From HGM04593 sp045646845 (GTDB lineage Bacteria > Bacteroidota > Bacteroidia > Bacteroidales > Bacteroidaceae): a DNA stretch of 64,000 nt. Below the pieces are notes generated by a model, which worked only from the letters and a program-made list of their open reading frames with translations, did not search any database and was not told the origin of the DNA. The position numbers and the translations under genes were made by a program. The DNA is taken from NCBI GenBank assembly GCA_045646845.1, contig JAZRLO010000003.1:50011-114010 (forward strand), written 5' to 3'. Below, in pieces: positions 1-8,429 of this stretch; position 1 is the first letter of the stretch; each line of letters opens with the position of its first letter.

Positions 1-407
1 AGAGGGGCGATATCACCTTTGGTGATGTTTATGACGTCTTTACATTCGACAACACCTTGGCTATTGTCACGTTCGACGGCGGAATGCTTCTGCAGCTCTG
101 CCGTGATATAGCAGCCGTGGGCGGCGAGGCCATCAGCGGAATCACCCTTGTCATTACTGCGGACAACAAACTGGTTGACGCAAAGGTGAACGGCGAACCG
201 ATAGATACAGGGCGCAAATACAGGGTCGCAACGTCAAACTATCTTGCCGAGGGCAATGACAAACTCTACACGTTTGCCAAGGGGGAGTGCAAGGTTTACG
301 AAACCGTTACGGTCCGTGACCTCATGGTTGAATATATCTGCGGGCTTACGGCACGGGGTGAAGTGCTTTCACCCGAGTGCGACGGCCGCATAACGATAAA
401 GAAATAG
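1..407 (+). CDS. 5'-nucleotidase C-terminal domain protein, 3' part
   Basis: The gene enters from outside the window in frame 3 and stops at 405-407, so only its last 134 or so codons are visible. The readable part opens with GDITFGDVYDVFTFDN and continues through a typical 5'-nucleotidase C-terminal domain, which supplies the substrate-binding half of periplasmic or surface UshA-like nucleotidases. The next gene, 9 bases on, encodes the matching metallophosphatase half with its own lipoprotein signal. The two halves are therefore separate proteins in reversed order and probably act together in nucleotide salvage. This is a known Bacteroidales arrangement, not a frameshift. The true start and any signal peptide cannot be seen. 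Confidence 0.85.
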   Translation, partial: RGDITFGDVYDVFTFDNTLAIVTFDGGMLLQLCRDIAAVGGEAISGITLVITADNKLVDAKVNGEPIDTGRKYRVATSNYLAEGNDKLYTFAKGECKVYETVTVRDLMVEYICGLTARGEVLSPECDGRITIKK

Positions 408-416
408 TCCGGCAAT

Positions 417-1226
417 ATGAAAAAATCACTCATTCTACCGTTCCTTTTCATGCTGCTTGCATGCGGCTCGCAGAGTCACAGGCTGGTTCTGCTTCACACG
501 AACGATACGCACAGTTTCATTGACAGCAAGAACGGTGTCCCCGGCGTAGTTGACCGTGCCCTTCAGCTCGAGCATCTTATCGATTCCATAGGGAGGGACA
601 ATGTGTTGCTTCTCGACTGCGGCGATTTCTCACAGGGGTCGCTCTACTATTACATACACCACGGTGCATTCGAGGTGGAATTGATGAATGCCATGGGGTA
701 TGACGCGTGTACTATAGGAAACCATGAATTGGATTATGGCGTCGTGAACCTTGCGGAAATTGCTGGCAAAGCCTCGTTCCCGTTCGTATGTGCCAACTAC
801 GATTTTACCGGCACTGCGTGCGAAGGTGTCGTGAATCCTTATACGGTGATTGAACGTGCCGGTTTACGCGTCGGTATCTTCGGCCTCTCGCCCGACCCTT
901 CGGGGCTTGTGTCGAACCGTAACTGTGCCGGCATAAGGTTTATACACCCGGTTGAGGCTGCAGAGATTGCTGTCGAGGCTCTGCAGAAAGAGGGCTGCGA
1001 TGTGATAGTTTGTCTGTCTCATCTTGGCTGGCGCGGTAACGGTGAATACAATGACGAGTTTCTTGTTGCCAATACAAGGGGTATAGACGTGATACTTGGC
1101 GGACATTCTCACAATCTTTTCGAAAAACCGCTCTATTACAGCAACATTGACGGAGACAGTGTCATTGTGCAGCAGATGGGCAAGAATGGTGCGCGAATAG
1201 GGTATGTGACATTGGATGCCGAATAA
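417..1226 (+). CDS. Metallophosphatase lipoprotein (5'-nucleotidase N-terminal half)
   Basis: A 269-residue calcineurin-like phosphoesterase. It begins with a lipoprotein signal whose lipobox LLAC puts the lipidated cysteine at residue 16, so it should be anchored to an envelope membrane. Metal-site motifs of the UshA/5'-nucleotidase family are all present: HTNDTHS (27-33), GDFSQGS, GNHELDYG and GGHSHN. The protein ends where the C-terminal nucleotide-binding domain would begin in a full-length enzyme; that domain is encoded just upstream. Likely role is removal of phosphate from extracellular nucleotides, working with the upstream product. Followed by a 129-base gap containing a candidate promoter for the next gene. 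Confidence 0.88.
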   Translation: MKKSLILPFLFMLLACGSQSHRLVLLHTNDTHSFIDSKNGVPGVVDRALQLEHLIDSIGRDNVLLLDCGDFSQGSLYYYIHHGAFEVELMNAMGYDACTIGNHELDYGVVNLAEIAGKASFPFVCANYDFTGTACEGVVNPYTVIERAGLRVGIFGLSPDPSGLVSNRNCAGIRFIHPVEAAEIAVEALQKEGCDVIVCLSHLGWRGNGEYNDEFLVANTRGIDVILGGHSHNLFEKPLYYSNIDGDSVIVQQMGKNGARIGYVTLDAE

Positions 1227-1355
1227 TAGATGCTCATTTGAAAGTGAAGCTGTTCCAATCGACTTCTTAAATATTGTAAATACAGGGAAAGTCTCGGCAA
1301 AATGCCTTAACTTCGCGCAGTTGAAGTGCAAATATTAACACAAATCAAAAATATT

Positions 1356-2432
1356 ATGAGATTTTTATCAATTTTGGCTTTGTCAGCAATGGCTCTCACT
1401 GCCACAGCGCAGAACTATACAGTCAACGGTTCTGCCGATTCCAGCCTTGAAGGCAAGAAGGTTTATCTTATTGACCAGAATACGCTTACTTATAGCGACT
1501 CTTGTGTTGTGGAGAACGGCAAGTTCGCATTCTCGGGCGATGTAAAGGGCGATGCCCTTTACGAGATGAAGGCCGGCAGAAGAAGGGGTAAGATATATAT
1601 TCTGGTGCGTCCGGGTTCAAATGTGAATGTCGAGGTTTCTTCACAGGCGGTTAAGGTTGAAGACGTTAACGGTGGTATGAACAACGATCTTGCAGCGATT
1701 GAGAGCGCAGTGGCCGAGGCCGGTGATAAATTGAACGCTAAAATCAGGCAATATCAGGCCGAGGGCAAGTCACAGACCGAAATGGCCGCGATTCTGGAAC
1801 CCGAGATAGAGAAAATCTATGATATCTACCGCAAGGGTATTGAGGATAACAAGGACAATATGGTAGGAGCATACATCCTTGCCATGGTGGCAGGCCAGTT
1901 CTATCCTTCTCTTGGCGAGCTCGATACAATGATCGGCAAGGTAAAGTATGCAGACAAGATTGCTGCTATCAGAACCGGGCGCGAGGGACTTCTCAAGGCC
2001 GAGGCTACACAGCCCGGAAAGATGTTCGTTGACTTCAGCGGTTATACCGTTGATGGTGCCGCATCAAAGTTGTCCGACTATGTAGGTAAGGGCAAGTATG
2101 TGCTTGTTGATTTCTGGGCAAGCTGGTGCGGTCCCTGTAAGGGCGAGATTCCTAACCTCATAGAGCTGCAGAACAAGTTCGGTGGTGACAACTTCATGGT
2201 TCTCGGTGTCAACGTTTGGGACGAGGAGGCAAAGTTCAAGGCCGCTCTGACAGAGGAGGGTATCACATATCCCCAGATATTCATACCGCGCGACAACAAG
2301 GACAATGCTACCGACCTGTACGGCATCAAGGGTATCCCACAGATTATCCTTTTTGCTCCCGACGGCACAATCGTGAAGCGCGACCTCCGCGGTCAGAAAA
2401 TGAAGGAACTTGTAGAGGAGAAAATGAAGTAA
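1356..2432 (+). CDS. DUF4369/thioredoxin-like (TlpA-type) envelope protein
   Basis: 358 residues from ATG 1356. An in-frame GTG at 1326 is possible, but the ATG starts a clean signal peptide (MRFLSILALSAMALTATAQ). The N-terminal part (about 20-120) matches the DUF4369 beta-rich domain common in Bacteroidales, then a helical stretch, then a thioredoxin fold from about residue 225 with FWASWCGPC (redox cysteines 258 and 261). This is the layout of periplasmic TlpA/ResA-like disulfide reductases. Substrate unknown. A TAACTTCG box at 1308-1315 could be the -7 element, but no good -33 partner is visible. A strong hairpin terminator follows directly. Confidence 0.88.
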   Translation: MRFLSILALSAMALTATAQNYTVNGSADSSLEGKKVYLIDQNTLTYSDSCVVENGKFAFSGDVKGDALYEMKAGRRRGKIYILVRPGSNVNVEVSSQAVKVEDVNGGMNNDLAAIESAVAEAGDKLNAKIRQYQAEGKSQTEMAAILEPEIEKIYDIYRKGIEDNKDNMVGAYILAMVAGQFYPSLGELDTMIGKVKYADKIAAIRTGREGLLKAEATQPGKMFVDFSGYTVDGAASKLSDYVGKGKYVLVDFWASWCGPCKGEIPNLIELQNKFGGDNFMVLGVNVWDEEAKFKAALTEEGITYPQIFIPRDNKDNATDLYGIKGIPQIILFAPDGTIVKRDLRGQKMKELVEEKMK

Positions 2433-2443
2433 TATGAATGTCC

Positions 2444-2489
2444 ATATATGTAATGACACCGGTCTCAAGGCCGGTGTCATTACATATAT
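2444..2489. terminator. Perfect 19-bp inverted repeat, terminator-like
   Basis: Arms 2444-2462 and 2471-2489 are perfectly complementary with an 8-base loop. It lies 11 bases after the thioredoxin-like gene. The arms end in A/T-rich sequence (atatat), which can supply the U-rich tail inside the stem on either strand. Best read as the transcription terminator separating this gene from the kinase gene. Confidence 0.75.
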
Positions 2490-2589
2490 ACTGACCATTT
2501 TGGGGATTGTGGCATTGCCGAAGGCTTATAAATTTTCGTGAATGTCGGTTTTGTGTTATCTTTACATCGGCAAACAGAAAACAGACACT

Positions 2590-4584
2590 ATGCAGTTGAA
2601 ACAAGGTTCTCTCCTTAAACGCGGTGAGTACAGAATAGAAAAAGTTATCGGGCAGGGTGGTTTCGGAATAACCTACCTTGCAGAGCAGACCTCTCTTGGT
2701 CGCAAGGTCGCAGTCAAGGAGTTCTTTATGAAAGAGCACTGTAATCGTGATTCCGATACCTTGCAGGTCTCGGTGCCGTCTGTCGGCAGCCGTGAACTTG
2801 TTGAGCGTTATCGCCAGAAGTTCATGAAGGAGGCACGCCTGATAGCATCATTTGACAACGGTAATATCACAAGAATATACGATGTGTTTGAGGATAACGG
2901 CACAGCGTACTATGTCATGGAATATCTTGAGGGCAAGAGTCTCAAGGCTATTGTAGAGGAGGACGGTCCGCTCGCCGAGGATGTGGCATTGGGTTATATC
3001 CGCCAGATAGCCGGCGCGTTGTGTGAAATTCACGGCAGTAACCTTCTGCATCTCGATGTAAAGCCTGCCAACATAATGCTGAACAAGAAGGGCGAAGCAG
3101 TGCTTATAGACTTCGGCATCTCAAAGCATTATGACGAGAATGGTGCCCAGACAAGCAGTGCCAGCATAGGCATTAGCGAGGGATATGCCCCGTTGGAGCA
3201 GTATGATGCGGGAATAATGAAGGCTTTCGCCCCGACAACGGATATATATGCGGTTGGAGCGACACTCTTCTTCTTGCTTACAGGCAAGCGTCCGCCGAAG
3301 GCAAGTGAGGTCATGAATTTCGGCCTGCCCGAACTGCCTGCCGGAATCTCCAGTATAACGCGCCAAACGGTGACTGCCGCCATGCAGCCCGTCGTGCGTA
3401 TGCGCCCCCAGAGCATAGAAGAGTTCCTTGATAAGCTGAAAGGTGAAAACGGGAATTTGCGAGGTCACAACGGAGAAACTTGCGCTGGGATAGAACAGCC
3501 GATGAAGAAAACCGTGGGCTCAGAGAACAGCGACGATGCTGTTACTCCCCCTTTCGAGGTTGGAGAATTTCCAAAAGATAAAAGCAAAGGGGCTGAAGAT
3601 GAGAGTGATGCCACATCCCTAAACGAGTTCCCCTCTTCCGTATCTTCATTTGAAAACGTAGAAGAGGCACCCGGAATCTCGGGCAATGACACTGGCCGGG
3701 AGTCCAAAAAGCCGGTGCTCACAATCTTGTGCGTAGTTCTTCTTGCTGCGGCATTGGTGGCATTTCTTTTTATTCCCGGTACAGGCAGTGAAGAAAATGC
3801 AGAAACTGCGGAAGGGAGTGCGCCTGTGTCGGTGCAGAAGAGTTGTGCCCAACTCACGGTAACTACCGTCCCGAGTGGGGCAACTGTCTATGTCGATGGT
3901 ACTGAAGTCGGTTTTACACCTTTGTATTCCTATGAAGTAGAAGAGGGGCGGCACTCCATAAAAATATGCAAGGAGGGCTATTATGACGTTGTGCGCAACT
4001 ATGAATTCGGCAATGAGCCGATTGTCATAGGAGAGACCCTTAACGAAGATAATCTTATAAACGGTCACGAATTTGTCGATTTAGGCCTGAGCGTGAAGTG
4101 GGCTGTGTGCAACGTTGGAACAGACCGCCCCGAGGGAGGTGGCGACCTGTACGCTTGGGGTGAGACGGAGACAAAGTCAAGCTACACAGAATTCAACAGC
4201 ATAACGTTTGACAAACGTTTCGGGAACATAGGCGGTGATTCCCAGTACGACGCGGCACGTAACAAGTGGGGCGGTAGCTGGCGTCTCCCTACGAATTCCG
4301 AGTGGCAGGAACTTATAGACAACTGTACATGGCAATGGACAAGCCGTAACGGTGTGAATGGTTACAAGGTTACAAGCAACAGGAACAGCAGGAGTATATT
4401 TTTACCGGCAATATTTTCCGGGGAGACATCGCCATGCTCCCAGGGGGATTATGGTGCTTACTGGAGTTCTACACCTGACAATTATGAGAGTTTCTCCAAT
4501 GCGCTTTACATGTATAGCGGAACCTATTATACCTTCAGCGATATCCGTTATTACGGATATTGTGTACGCCCGGTGACGTATTAG
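2590..4584 (+). CDS. Transmembrane Ser/Thr protein kinase with PEGA and FISUMP-like domains
   Basis: 664 residues from ATG 2590. The longer ATG at 2542 is disfavoured because a TATCTTTA -7-like box (2557-2564) lies inside that extension. Residues 13-285 form a Hanks-type kinase: glycine loop GQGGFGIT (21-28), Lys43, catalytic loop HLDVKPAN (154-161, Leu in place of the Arg of HRD), DFG at 174-176. A charged, Ser-rich linker (290-373) leads to one membrane segment (about 375-395). Outside the membrane are a PEGA domain (about 420-465, VPSGATVYVDG) and a C-terminal domain (492-664) of the FISUMP/C-type-lectin-like kind (VDLGLSVKWAVCN, GGSWRLPT, YWSST, VRPV). It looks like a cell-envelope sensor kinase; ligand and targets are unknown. 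A solo gene between two terminators. Confidence 0.9.
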   Translation: MQLKQGSLLKRGEYRIEKVIGQGGFGITYLAEQTSLGRKVAVKEFFMKEHCNRDSDTLQVSVPSVGSRELVERYRQKFMKEARLIASFDNGNITRIYDVFEDNGTAYYVMEYLEGKSLKAIVEEDGPLAEDVALGYIRQIAGALCEIHGSNLLHLDVKPANIMLNKKGEAVLIDFGISKHYDENGAQTSSASIGISEGYAPLEQYDAGIMKAFAPTTDIYAVGATLFFLLTGKRPPKASEVMNFGLPELPAGISSITRQTVTAAMQPVVRMRPQSIEEFLDKLKGENGNLRGHNGETCAGIEQPMKKTVGSENSDDAVTPPFEVGEFPKDKSKGAEDESDATSLNEFPSSVSSFENVEEAPGISGNDTGRESKKPVLTILCVVLLAAALVAFLFIPGTGSEENAETAEGSAPVSVQKSCAQLTVTTVPSGATVYVDGTEVGFTPLYSYEVEEGRHSIKICKEGYYDVVRNYEFGNEPIVIGETLNEDNLINGHEFVDLGLSVKWAVCNVGTDRPEGGGDLYAWGETETKSSYTEFNSITFDKRFGNIGGDSQYDAARNKWGGSWRLPTNSEWQELIDNCTWQWTSRNGVNGYKVTSNRNSRSIFLPAIFSGETSPCSQGDYGAYWSSTPDNYESFSNALYMYSGTYYTFSDIRYYGYCVRPVTY

Positions 4585-4683
4585 GATTAGCAACAATAGA
4601 TATATGTTGGCCCGGAAACTGCAATTTCTACCGGGTGGAGCTACACAATAAGTTCCGTGTATATGAAATAGCATGCGACGCCT

Positions 4684-4755
4684 ATGGCGGTGATTATCGC
4701 GCTCTTTGCGATAATGTGTATAATGTTCTTCATTTTTTATGGTCTGTTATGGTAA
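4684..4755 (+). CDS. Possible 23-residue hydrophobic peptide
   Basis: Short frame ATG 4684 to TAA 4753-4755 giving MAVIIALFAIMCIMFFIFYG and three more residues: one uninterrupted membrane segment. An in-frame stop four codons upstream limits the frame to this start. No Shine-Dalgarno or clear promoter is visible, and it sits in the gap after the kinase gene. Small single-helix proteins of this kind are real in many bacteria, but a hydrophobic frame this short also arises by chance. Confidence 0.25.
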   Translation: MAVIIALFAIMCIMFFIFYGLLW

Positions 4756-4760
4756 AAAAT

Positions 4761-4790
4761 AAGGGAAAGGCCTTGGAGGTCCTTTCCCTT
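4761..4790 (-). terminator. Rho-independent terminator of the ferredoxin gene
   Basis: Arms AAGGGAAAGG (4761-4770) and CCTTTCCCTT (4781-4790) pair perfectly. Read on the minus strand the hairpin is followed by TATTTTTTACC, a good U-tract. It sits 20 bases past the ferredoxin stop codon. Confidence 0.85.
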
Positions 4791-4810
4791 GTCAGTCTGT
4801 TGCCTGGTGA

Positions 4811-4978
4811 TTAGCCCTCGCTGATAGCCTCTGAAGGACAAACACTTGCGCAAGTACCGCAATCAATGCAGAGTTCGGGATTGATTGAATACTTCTCGCC
4901 CTCGGAAATAGCACCCTGAGGACACTCGTCGATACATGTACCGCAAGCAACGCAGTCGTCTGAAATTACGTAAGCCAT
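4811..4978 (-). CDS. 2[4Fe-4S] ferredoxin, 55 residues
   Basis: Read on the minus strand from ATG 4978 to TAA 4811. The protein has two complete clostridial-type cluster motifs: CVACGTCIDECP and CIDCGTCASVCP. Each gives the CxxCxxCxxxCP pattern of one [4Fe-4S] cluster, and the total length matches bacterial ferredoxins of about 55 residues. It is a soluble low-potential electron carrier, probably serving pyruvate:ferredoxin oxidoreductase-type enzymes or hydrogenase in an anaerobe. It is a single-gene unit: a terminator follows it and TATCTTCG (minus strand, 5011-5018) upstream could be its -7 box, though no -33 partner is clear. Confidence 0.95.
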   Translation of the reverse strand: MAYVISDDCVACGTCIDECPQGAISEGEKYSINPELCIDCGTCASVCPSEAISEG

Positions 4979-5101
4979 AGTTGTAATGTTTAAAGTTGTA
5001 TTATCCGTGGCGAAGATAGTGCTTTTTGTATATATGCGGCTCTTGTACAGTCTGTTTTAACATATTTTTACAAAGTTGCGCCATCTTGCCATTTTTTTTC
5101 G

Positions 5102-5109
5102 TATTTTTG
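5102..5109 (+). promoter_or_regulatory. -7 box of the PorT-like gene
   Basis: TATTTTTG fits the Bacteroidota TAnnTTTG consensus, 38 bases before ATG 5148. A TTG at 5076-5078 is slightly far (23 bases). Its place inside the longer TTG-started frame argues for the ATG 5148 start. Confidence 0.5.
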
Positions 5110-5147
5110 CAATATACGGCTGCATGCCGCGTTATATTATAACATTC

Positions 5148-5855
5148 ATGAAAAGAACATTCGCCATACTGTTTTTGTTCCTGATACTTATTCCGTCCGG
5201 AGCGGTGTCACAGGAGCGTAAGGTGCAGAACAAGCCGTATATCGATTACCGCCGTCTGCATTATGGCTTTTTTGTGGGTACTCATATTCAGGATATGGAG
5301 TTCGTGAACAACGGTTTCGTGACGGACAACGGTGAAGTCTGGTACGCCGACATTGCCAATTATAATCCGGGCTTGAGTGTTGGAGTGCTTGCCGACCTGC
5401 GTCTGGGCGAGTATTTCTCTCTGCGTGCGCTGCCGACGATGCACTTCGGGCAGAATACCATTCTTTTCCGAGAACAGAATAGCGGTGAACTGTCGCGCCA
5501 ACAGGTAAAGACAACATATATTGCTTTGCCTTTCCACGTGAAGTACAGTGCGGAACGCTTCAATAATTATCGCCCGTACATAACTGCCGGAGTAAGCCCT
5601 ATGGTCAACTTGACCGTAAAGAAGCAGAAACAGCTGTTGCTGAAGAAATTCGACTTTATGGTCGAGGTGGGTATGGGATGTGATTTCTATCTGCCCTTCT
5701 TCAAACTTATTCCCGAAGTCAAATTCGCCTTCAGTCTTCTCGATGTCCTTGAAAAGGAGCGCAAGGACCTGCTCGATGCCAATTATATGAAATTCACCCA
5801 GTCGGTCGATAGGGTGACGAGCAAAATGATAATCTTGTCGTTGTATTTCGAGTAA
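5148..5855 (+). CDS. porT: PorT-like outer membrane beta-barrel protein
   Basis: 235 residues from ATG 5148; a longer TTG-started frame from 5076 would swallow the promoter. A signal peptide (MKRTFAILFLFLILIPSGAVSQ) is followed by alternating beta-strand sequence typical of an eight-stranded barrel, starting at NKPYIDYRRLHYGFFVG. That opening and the FALP and ITAGVSP strands resemble PorT/SprT, an outer membrane component needed for type IX secretion. The secreted S8 protease 3 kb downstream carries a type IX sorting domain, so the system is expected in this organism. The gene converges on mlaF with 4 bases between stops. It could instead be a generic PorT-family porin. Confidence 0.75.
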   Translation: MKRTFAILFLFLILIPSGAVSQERKVQNKPYIDYRRLHYGFFVGTHIQDMEFVNNGFVTDNGEVWYADIANYNPGLSVGVLADLRLGEYFSLRALPTMHFGQNTILFREQNSGELSRQQVKTTYIALPFHVKYSAERFNNYRPYITAGVSPMVNLTVKKQKQLLLKKFDFMVEVGMGCDFYLPFFKLIPEVKFAFSLLDVLEKERKDLLDANYMKFTQSVDRVTSKMIILSLYFE

Positions 5856-5859
5856 TATA

Positions 5860-6615
5860 CTATAGTTTCCTGTTGCGTACCTTGCGCAGGATTTCGCTTG
5901 AGAAGAGGAAACTGTCGAGCTGTTCGTTTCCGCTGTCGAGAACCTGTGTCTTGTCCCCCTCCCATGCGAGCTTTCCGCCTGCAAGGTAGAGTATATGGTC
6001 GCCAATTCCAATCACAGAGTTCATGTCGTGTGTGTTCACTATGGTGGTGATGTTGTACTCTTCGGTGATTCCGTGTATCAGTTCGTCTATTATGAGCGAT
6101 GTCTGGGGGTCGAGGCCCGAATTCGGCTCGTCGCAGAAGAGGTATTTGGGTTCCATGGCTATGGCTCTTGCTATGGCTGCACGTTTCTGCATGCCGCCCG
6201 ACAACTCGTCAGGGCTTTTCCCTTGGGCATCAAGAAGGTTCACGCGTTCCAAGCAGAATCTTGCGCGCCGAAGCCTTTCGTTGTATGTCATTCCCGAAAA
6301 CATGTCGAGTGGGAACATTACATTCTCCAACACACTCATGGAGTCGAAAAGTGCGGCATTCTGGAACAGCATGCCCATTTCGCGTCTCAATGCGAGACGC
6401 TCCTTCTTGTTGAGCTTCGATATCTCGCGTCCGTCATAGTAAATGCTCCCCTTGTCTGGCTGCATAAGCCCTACGATGCATTTCAGCAATACAGTTTTGC
6501 CGGCACCGCTCTGGCCTATGATGAGGTTTGTTTTTCCTTCACCGAATGTGGAACTTATATCCTCGAGAACCACTTTGCCGTCAAATTCCTTGAATATGGA
6601 GCCGACTTCTATCAT
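5860..6615 (-). CDS. mlaF: ABC transporter ATPase of the MlaF type
   Basis: 251 residues. The start ATG (6613-6615) overlaps the mlaE stop by one base (TGATG), so the 18-codon longer frame is not needed. Walker A is GQSGAGKT (34-41), followed by the Q-loop region, the signature LSGGMQKRAAIARA and Walker B YLFCDEPNSGLDP. The LSGGMQKR form and the adjacent MlaE permease identify the Mla/MCE lipid transport family, which moves phospholipids between outer and inner membranes. Translation is probably coupled to mlaE. The MCE substrate-binding subunit (MlaD) is not next to it in this window. Confidence 0.88.
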   Translation of the reverse strand: MIEVGSIFKEFDGKVVLEDISSTFGEGKTNLIIGQSGAGKTVLLKCIVGLMQPDKGSIYYDGREISKLNKKERLALRREMGMLFQNAALFDSMSVLENVMFPLDMFSGMTYNERLRRARFCLERVNLLDAQGKSPDELSGGMQKRAAIARAIAMEPKYLFCDEPNSGLDPQTSLIIDELIHGITEEYNITTIVNTHDMNSVIGIGDHILYLAGGKLAWEGDKTQVLDSGNEQLDSFLFSSEILRKVRNRKL

Positions 6616-7361
6616 CACATGAGTATTTGCGTTAGTACTATGTCGAAGAACAGTATGAGCGCGCTGCAACTTACGACGGAGTTCGTGCTTGCTTTGCCTA
6701 CCTCAATGGAACCGCCTGTTACGGTGTATCCGTAGAACGAGGAGACCGATGTTATTATGAATGAGAAGGCTATGGACTTTATGATGCTGTAGCCTATGTA
6801 CCATTCGTCAAACTCGTACTGCAATCCTACGGTCAGGTCCTCCGGTGTCATGAATCCCGAAAATTCCGCCATGGCGTATGCTCCGGCTATGCCTGCCGCC
6901 ATGCTGAATATTACCAGTATAGGAATCATTGTTACCAGTCCCGCTATTTTGGGTAGGATAAGGAAATTAGCCGAATTGACTCCCATTATTTCCAGCGCGT
7001 CAATCTGCTGCGTTACGCGCATTGTTCCAATCTCGGACGTTATGTTCGAGCCTACCTTTCCTGCAAGTATCAGACACATTATGGATGACGAGAACTCGAG
7101 AAGCAGTACCTCTCTGGTGGCATATCCTGTAATGAACTTGGGCATCCACGGGCTCTCTACATTCGTCTTCATCTGTATGCAGAGCACCGCACCGATGAAT
7201 ACGGATATCAGCAGCACAATGGGGATTGAGCTCACTCCGAGCTTGTAAACCTCGCGGAGTGTCTGGCGGAAGAATATTCTCCAGCGTTGCGGCACGGAGA
7301 GTACCTGCTTCATGAGCATCAAATATCTTCCGAATGTCCTTATAGAGTCTGTTAAAACCAT
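6615..7361 (-). CDS. mlaE: MlaE-family ABC transporter permease
   Basis: 248 residues from the ATG at 7361; a TTG start at 7409 would add 16 residues with no sign of function. The protein has five or so membrane helices and the family core: VSSIPIVLL, then the segment with GKVGSNITSEIGTMRVTQQI followed by DALEIMG. It is the membrane-embedded half of an MCE-type lipid transporter, with MlaF as its ATPase. Stop and the mlaF start overlap by one base. Transport direction cannot be judged from sequence. Confidence 0.88.
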   Translation of the reverse strand: MVLTDSIRTFGRYLMLMKQVLSVPQRWRIFFRQTLREVYKLGVSSIPIVLLISVFIGAVLCIQMKTNVESPWMPKFITGYATREVLLLEFSSSIMCLILAGKVGSNITSEIGTMRVTQQIDALEIMGVNSANFLILPKIAGLVTMIPILVIFSMAAGIAGAYAMAEFSGFMTPEDLTVGLQYEFDEWYIGYSIIKSIAFSFIITSVSSFYGYTVTGGSIEVGKASTNSVVSCSALILFFDIVLTQILM

Positions 7362-7448
7362 TTCAGTGCTGTCGTATGCGCCGTGCTGAACGGCGCGTTT
7401 ATGGGGCAAAGGTACAATTTTTGTTTTTATTGTGCATCTTTTTGTCTA

Positions 7449-7515
7449 AGAAGCTGTTTAAATTTTATACCGAAACCGTATGCTTCGCTCCGCGATATGA
7501 ATTAAAACTGCTTCT
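7449..7515. repeat. Imperfect palindromic element between mlaE and lptB
   Basis: Arms 7449-7469 (AGAAGCTGTTTAAATTTT..) and 7496-7515 (..GAATTAAAACTGCTTCT) form an imperfect 20-bp inverted repeat around a 26-base centre. It lies in the 255-base gap between the divergent mlaE and lptB starts. It may be a small dispersed palindromic repeat; no coding content. Confidence 0.4.
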
Positions 7516-7560
7516 GTCAATCGCTCCGGCCTGCCATTTATCCCAATAAACGGCACTTTT

Positions 7561-7592
7561 TTTGTGAGTACGGCAAAAATGCATTATCTTAG
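7561..7592 (+). promoter_or_regulatory. Promoter of lptB
   Basis: TTTG at 7561-7564 and TATCTTAG at 7585-7592 are 20 bases apart, the Bacteroidota -33/-7 arrangement with one mismatch in the -7 box, 24 bases before the lptB ATG. Confidence 0.65.
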
Positions 7593-7616
7593 CCGTCAAA
7601 TAGCGTTTATATCAAT

Positions 7617-8393
7617 ATGGCAGAGGAGAATATCAACAATTCGGGTGAGTCAATGGTCTTGCGCACCGAAGGTCTTGTGAAGAAATACGGCAAGCGTACG
7701 GTGGTGAATGATGTGTCGTTCAATGTAAAGCAGGGCGAGATTGTAGGCCTGTTGGGCCCCAATGGAGCAGGTAAGACGACATCGTTCTACATGACTACAG
7801 GTCTTGTGGTCCCTAATGGCGGGCGCATATTCTTGAATGACGAAGAGATAACTAAATTCCCTGTCTATAAGCGCGCACGTGCGGGCATCGGTTATCTTGC
7901 ACAGGAGGCAAGCGTTTTCCGCAAGCTCAGTGTCGAGGATAATATAGCTTCGGTGCTTGAGTTGACAGGGAAACCGAAGGAGTATCAGAAAGAGAAACTC
8001 GAAAGCCTTATTGAGGAGTTCCGCCTCCAGAAGGTACGCAAGAATCTTGGAGACCGTCTTTCGGGTGGTGAGCGCAGGCGAACCGAGATTGCCCGTTGCC
8101 TTGCCATAGACCCTAAGTTTATAATGCTTGACGAACCGTTTGCCGGTGTCGATCCCATAGCTGTGGAGGATATACAGTATATTGTTTGGAAACTGAAGGA
8201 CAAGAACATCGGTATCCTTATCACTGACCATAATGTGCAGGAGACGTTGAGCATCACTGACCGTGCTTATCTTCTGTTTGAAGGCCGTATTCTCTTTGAG
8301 GGAACCCCAGAAGTGCTTGCCGAAAATCCTATTGTACGCGAGAAATATCTTGGTCGTGATTTCGTGCTGAGGAAAAGGGAATTTCAAATCTGA
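7617..8393 (+). CDS. lptB: LPS export ABC transporter ATPase LptB
   Basis: 258 residues. After a short N-terminal extension the protein follows LptB closely: Walker A GPNGAGKT (47-54), YLAQEASVFRKLSVEDN, signature LSGGERRRTEIARCLA and Walker B FIMLDEPFAGVDP, then ITDHNVQETLSI. It powers extraction of lipopolysaccharide from the inner membrane through LptFG and the periplasmic bridge. The partners LptF/G are not in the window. Its own promoter lies immediately upstream, and the protease gene follows after 36 bases, perhaps on the same transcript. Confidence 0.95.
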   Translation: MAEENINNSGESMVLRTEGLVKKYGKRTVVNDVSFNVKQGEIVGLLGPNGAGKTTSFYMTTGLVVPNGGRIFLNDEEITKFPVYKRARAGIGYLAQEASVFRKLSVEDNIASVLELTGKPKEYQKEKLESLIEEFRLQKVRKNLGDRLSGGERRRTEIARCLAIDPKFIMLDEPFAGVDPIAVEDIQYIVWKLKDKNIGILITDHNVQETLSITDRAYLLFEGRILFEGTPEVLAENPIVREKYLGRDFVLRKREFQI

Positions 8394-8429
8394 TTCATCA
8401 TGAACATTGTTTTATAGGAATCAATATCT

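Noticed and set aside
1..1226. Split 5'-nucleotidase as a frameshifted single gene
   Set aside because: The domain order is reversed (C-terminal domain gene first) and the second gene has its own lipoprotein signal, so these are two separate genes.
4060..4584. C-type-lectin-like domain of the kinase as target of a diversity-generating retroelement
   Set aside because: No reverse transcriptase gene, template repeat or adenine-biased variable repeat was found in the window.
4560..4814. 84-codon plus-strand frame downstream of the kinase
   Set aside because: It starts inside the kinase gene, runs through the ferredoxin terminator hairpin and has no domain; it is chance reading.
5208..6011. 267-codon minus-strand frame across porT and the 3' end of mlaF
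   Set aside because: Overlaps two confident genes in other frames or strand and shows no domain.
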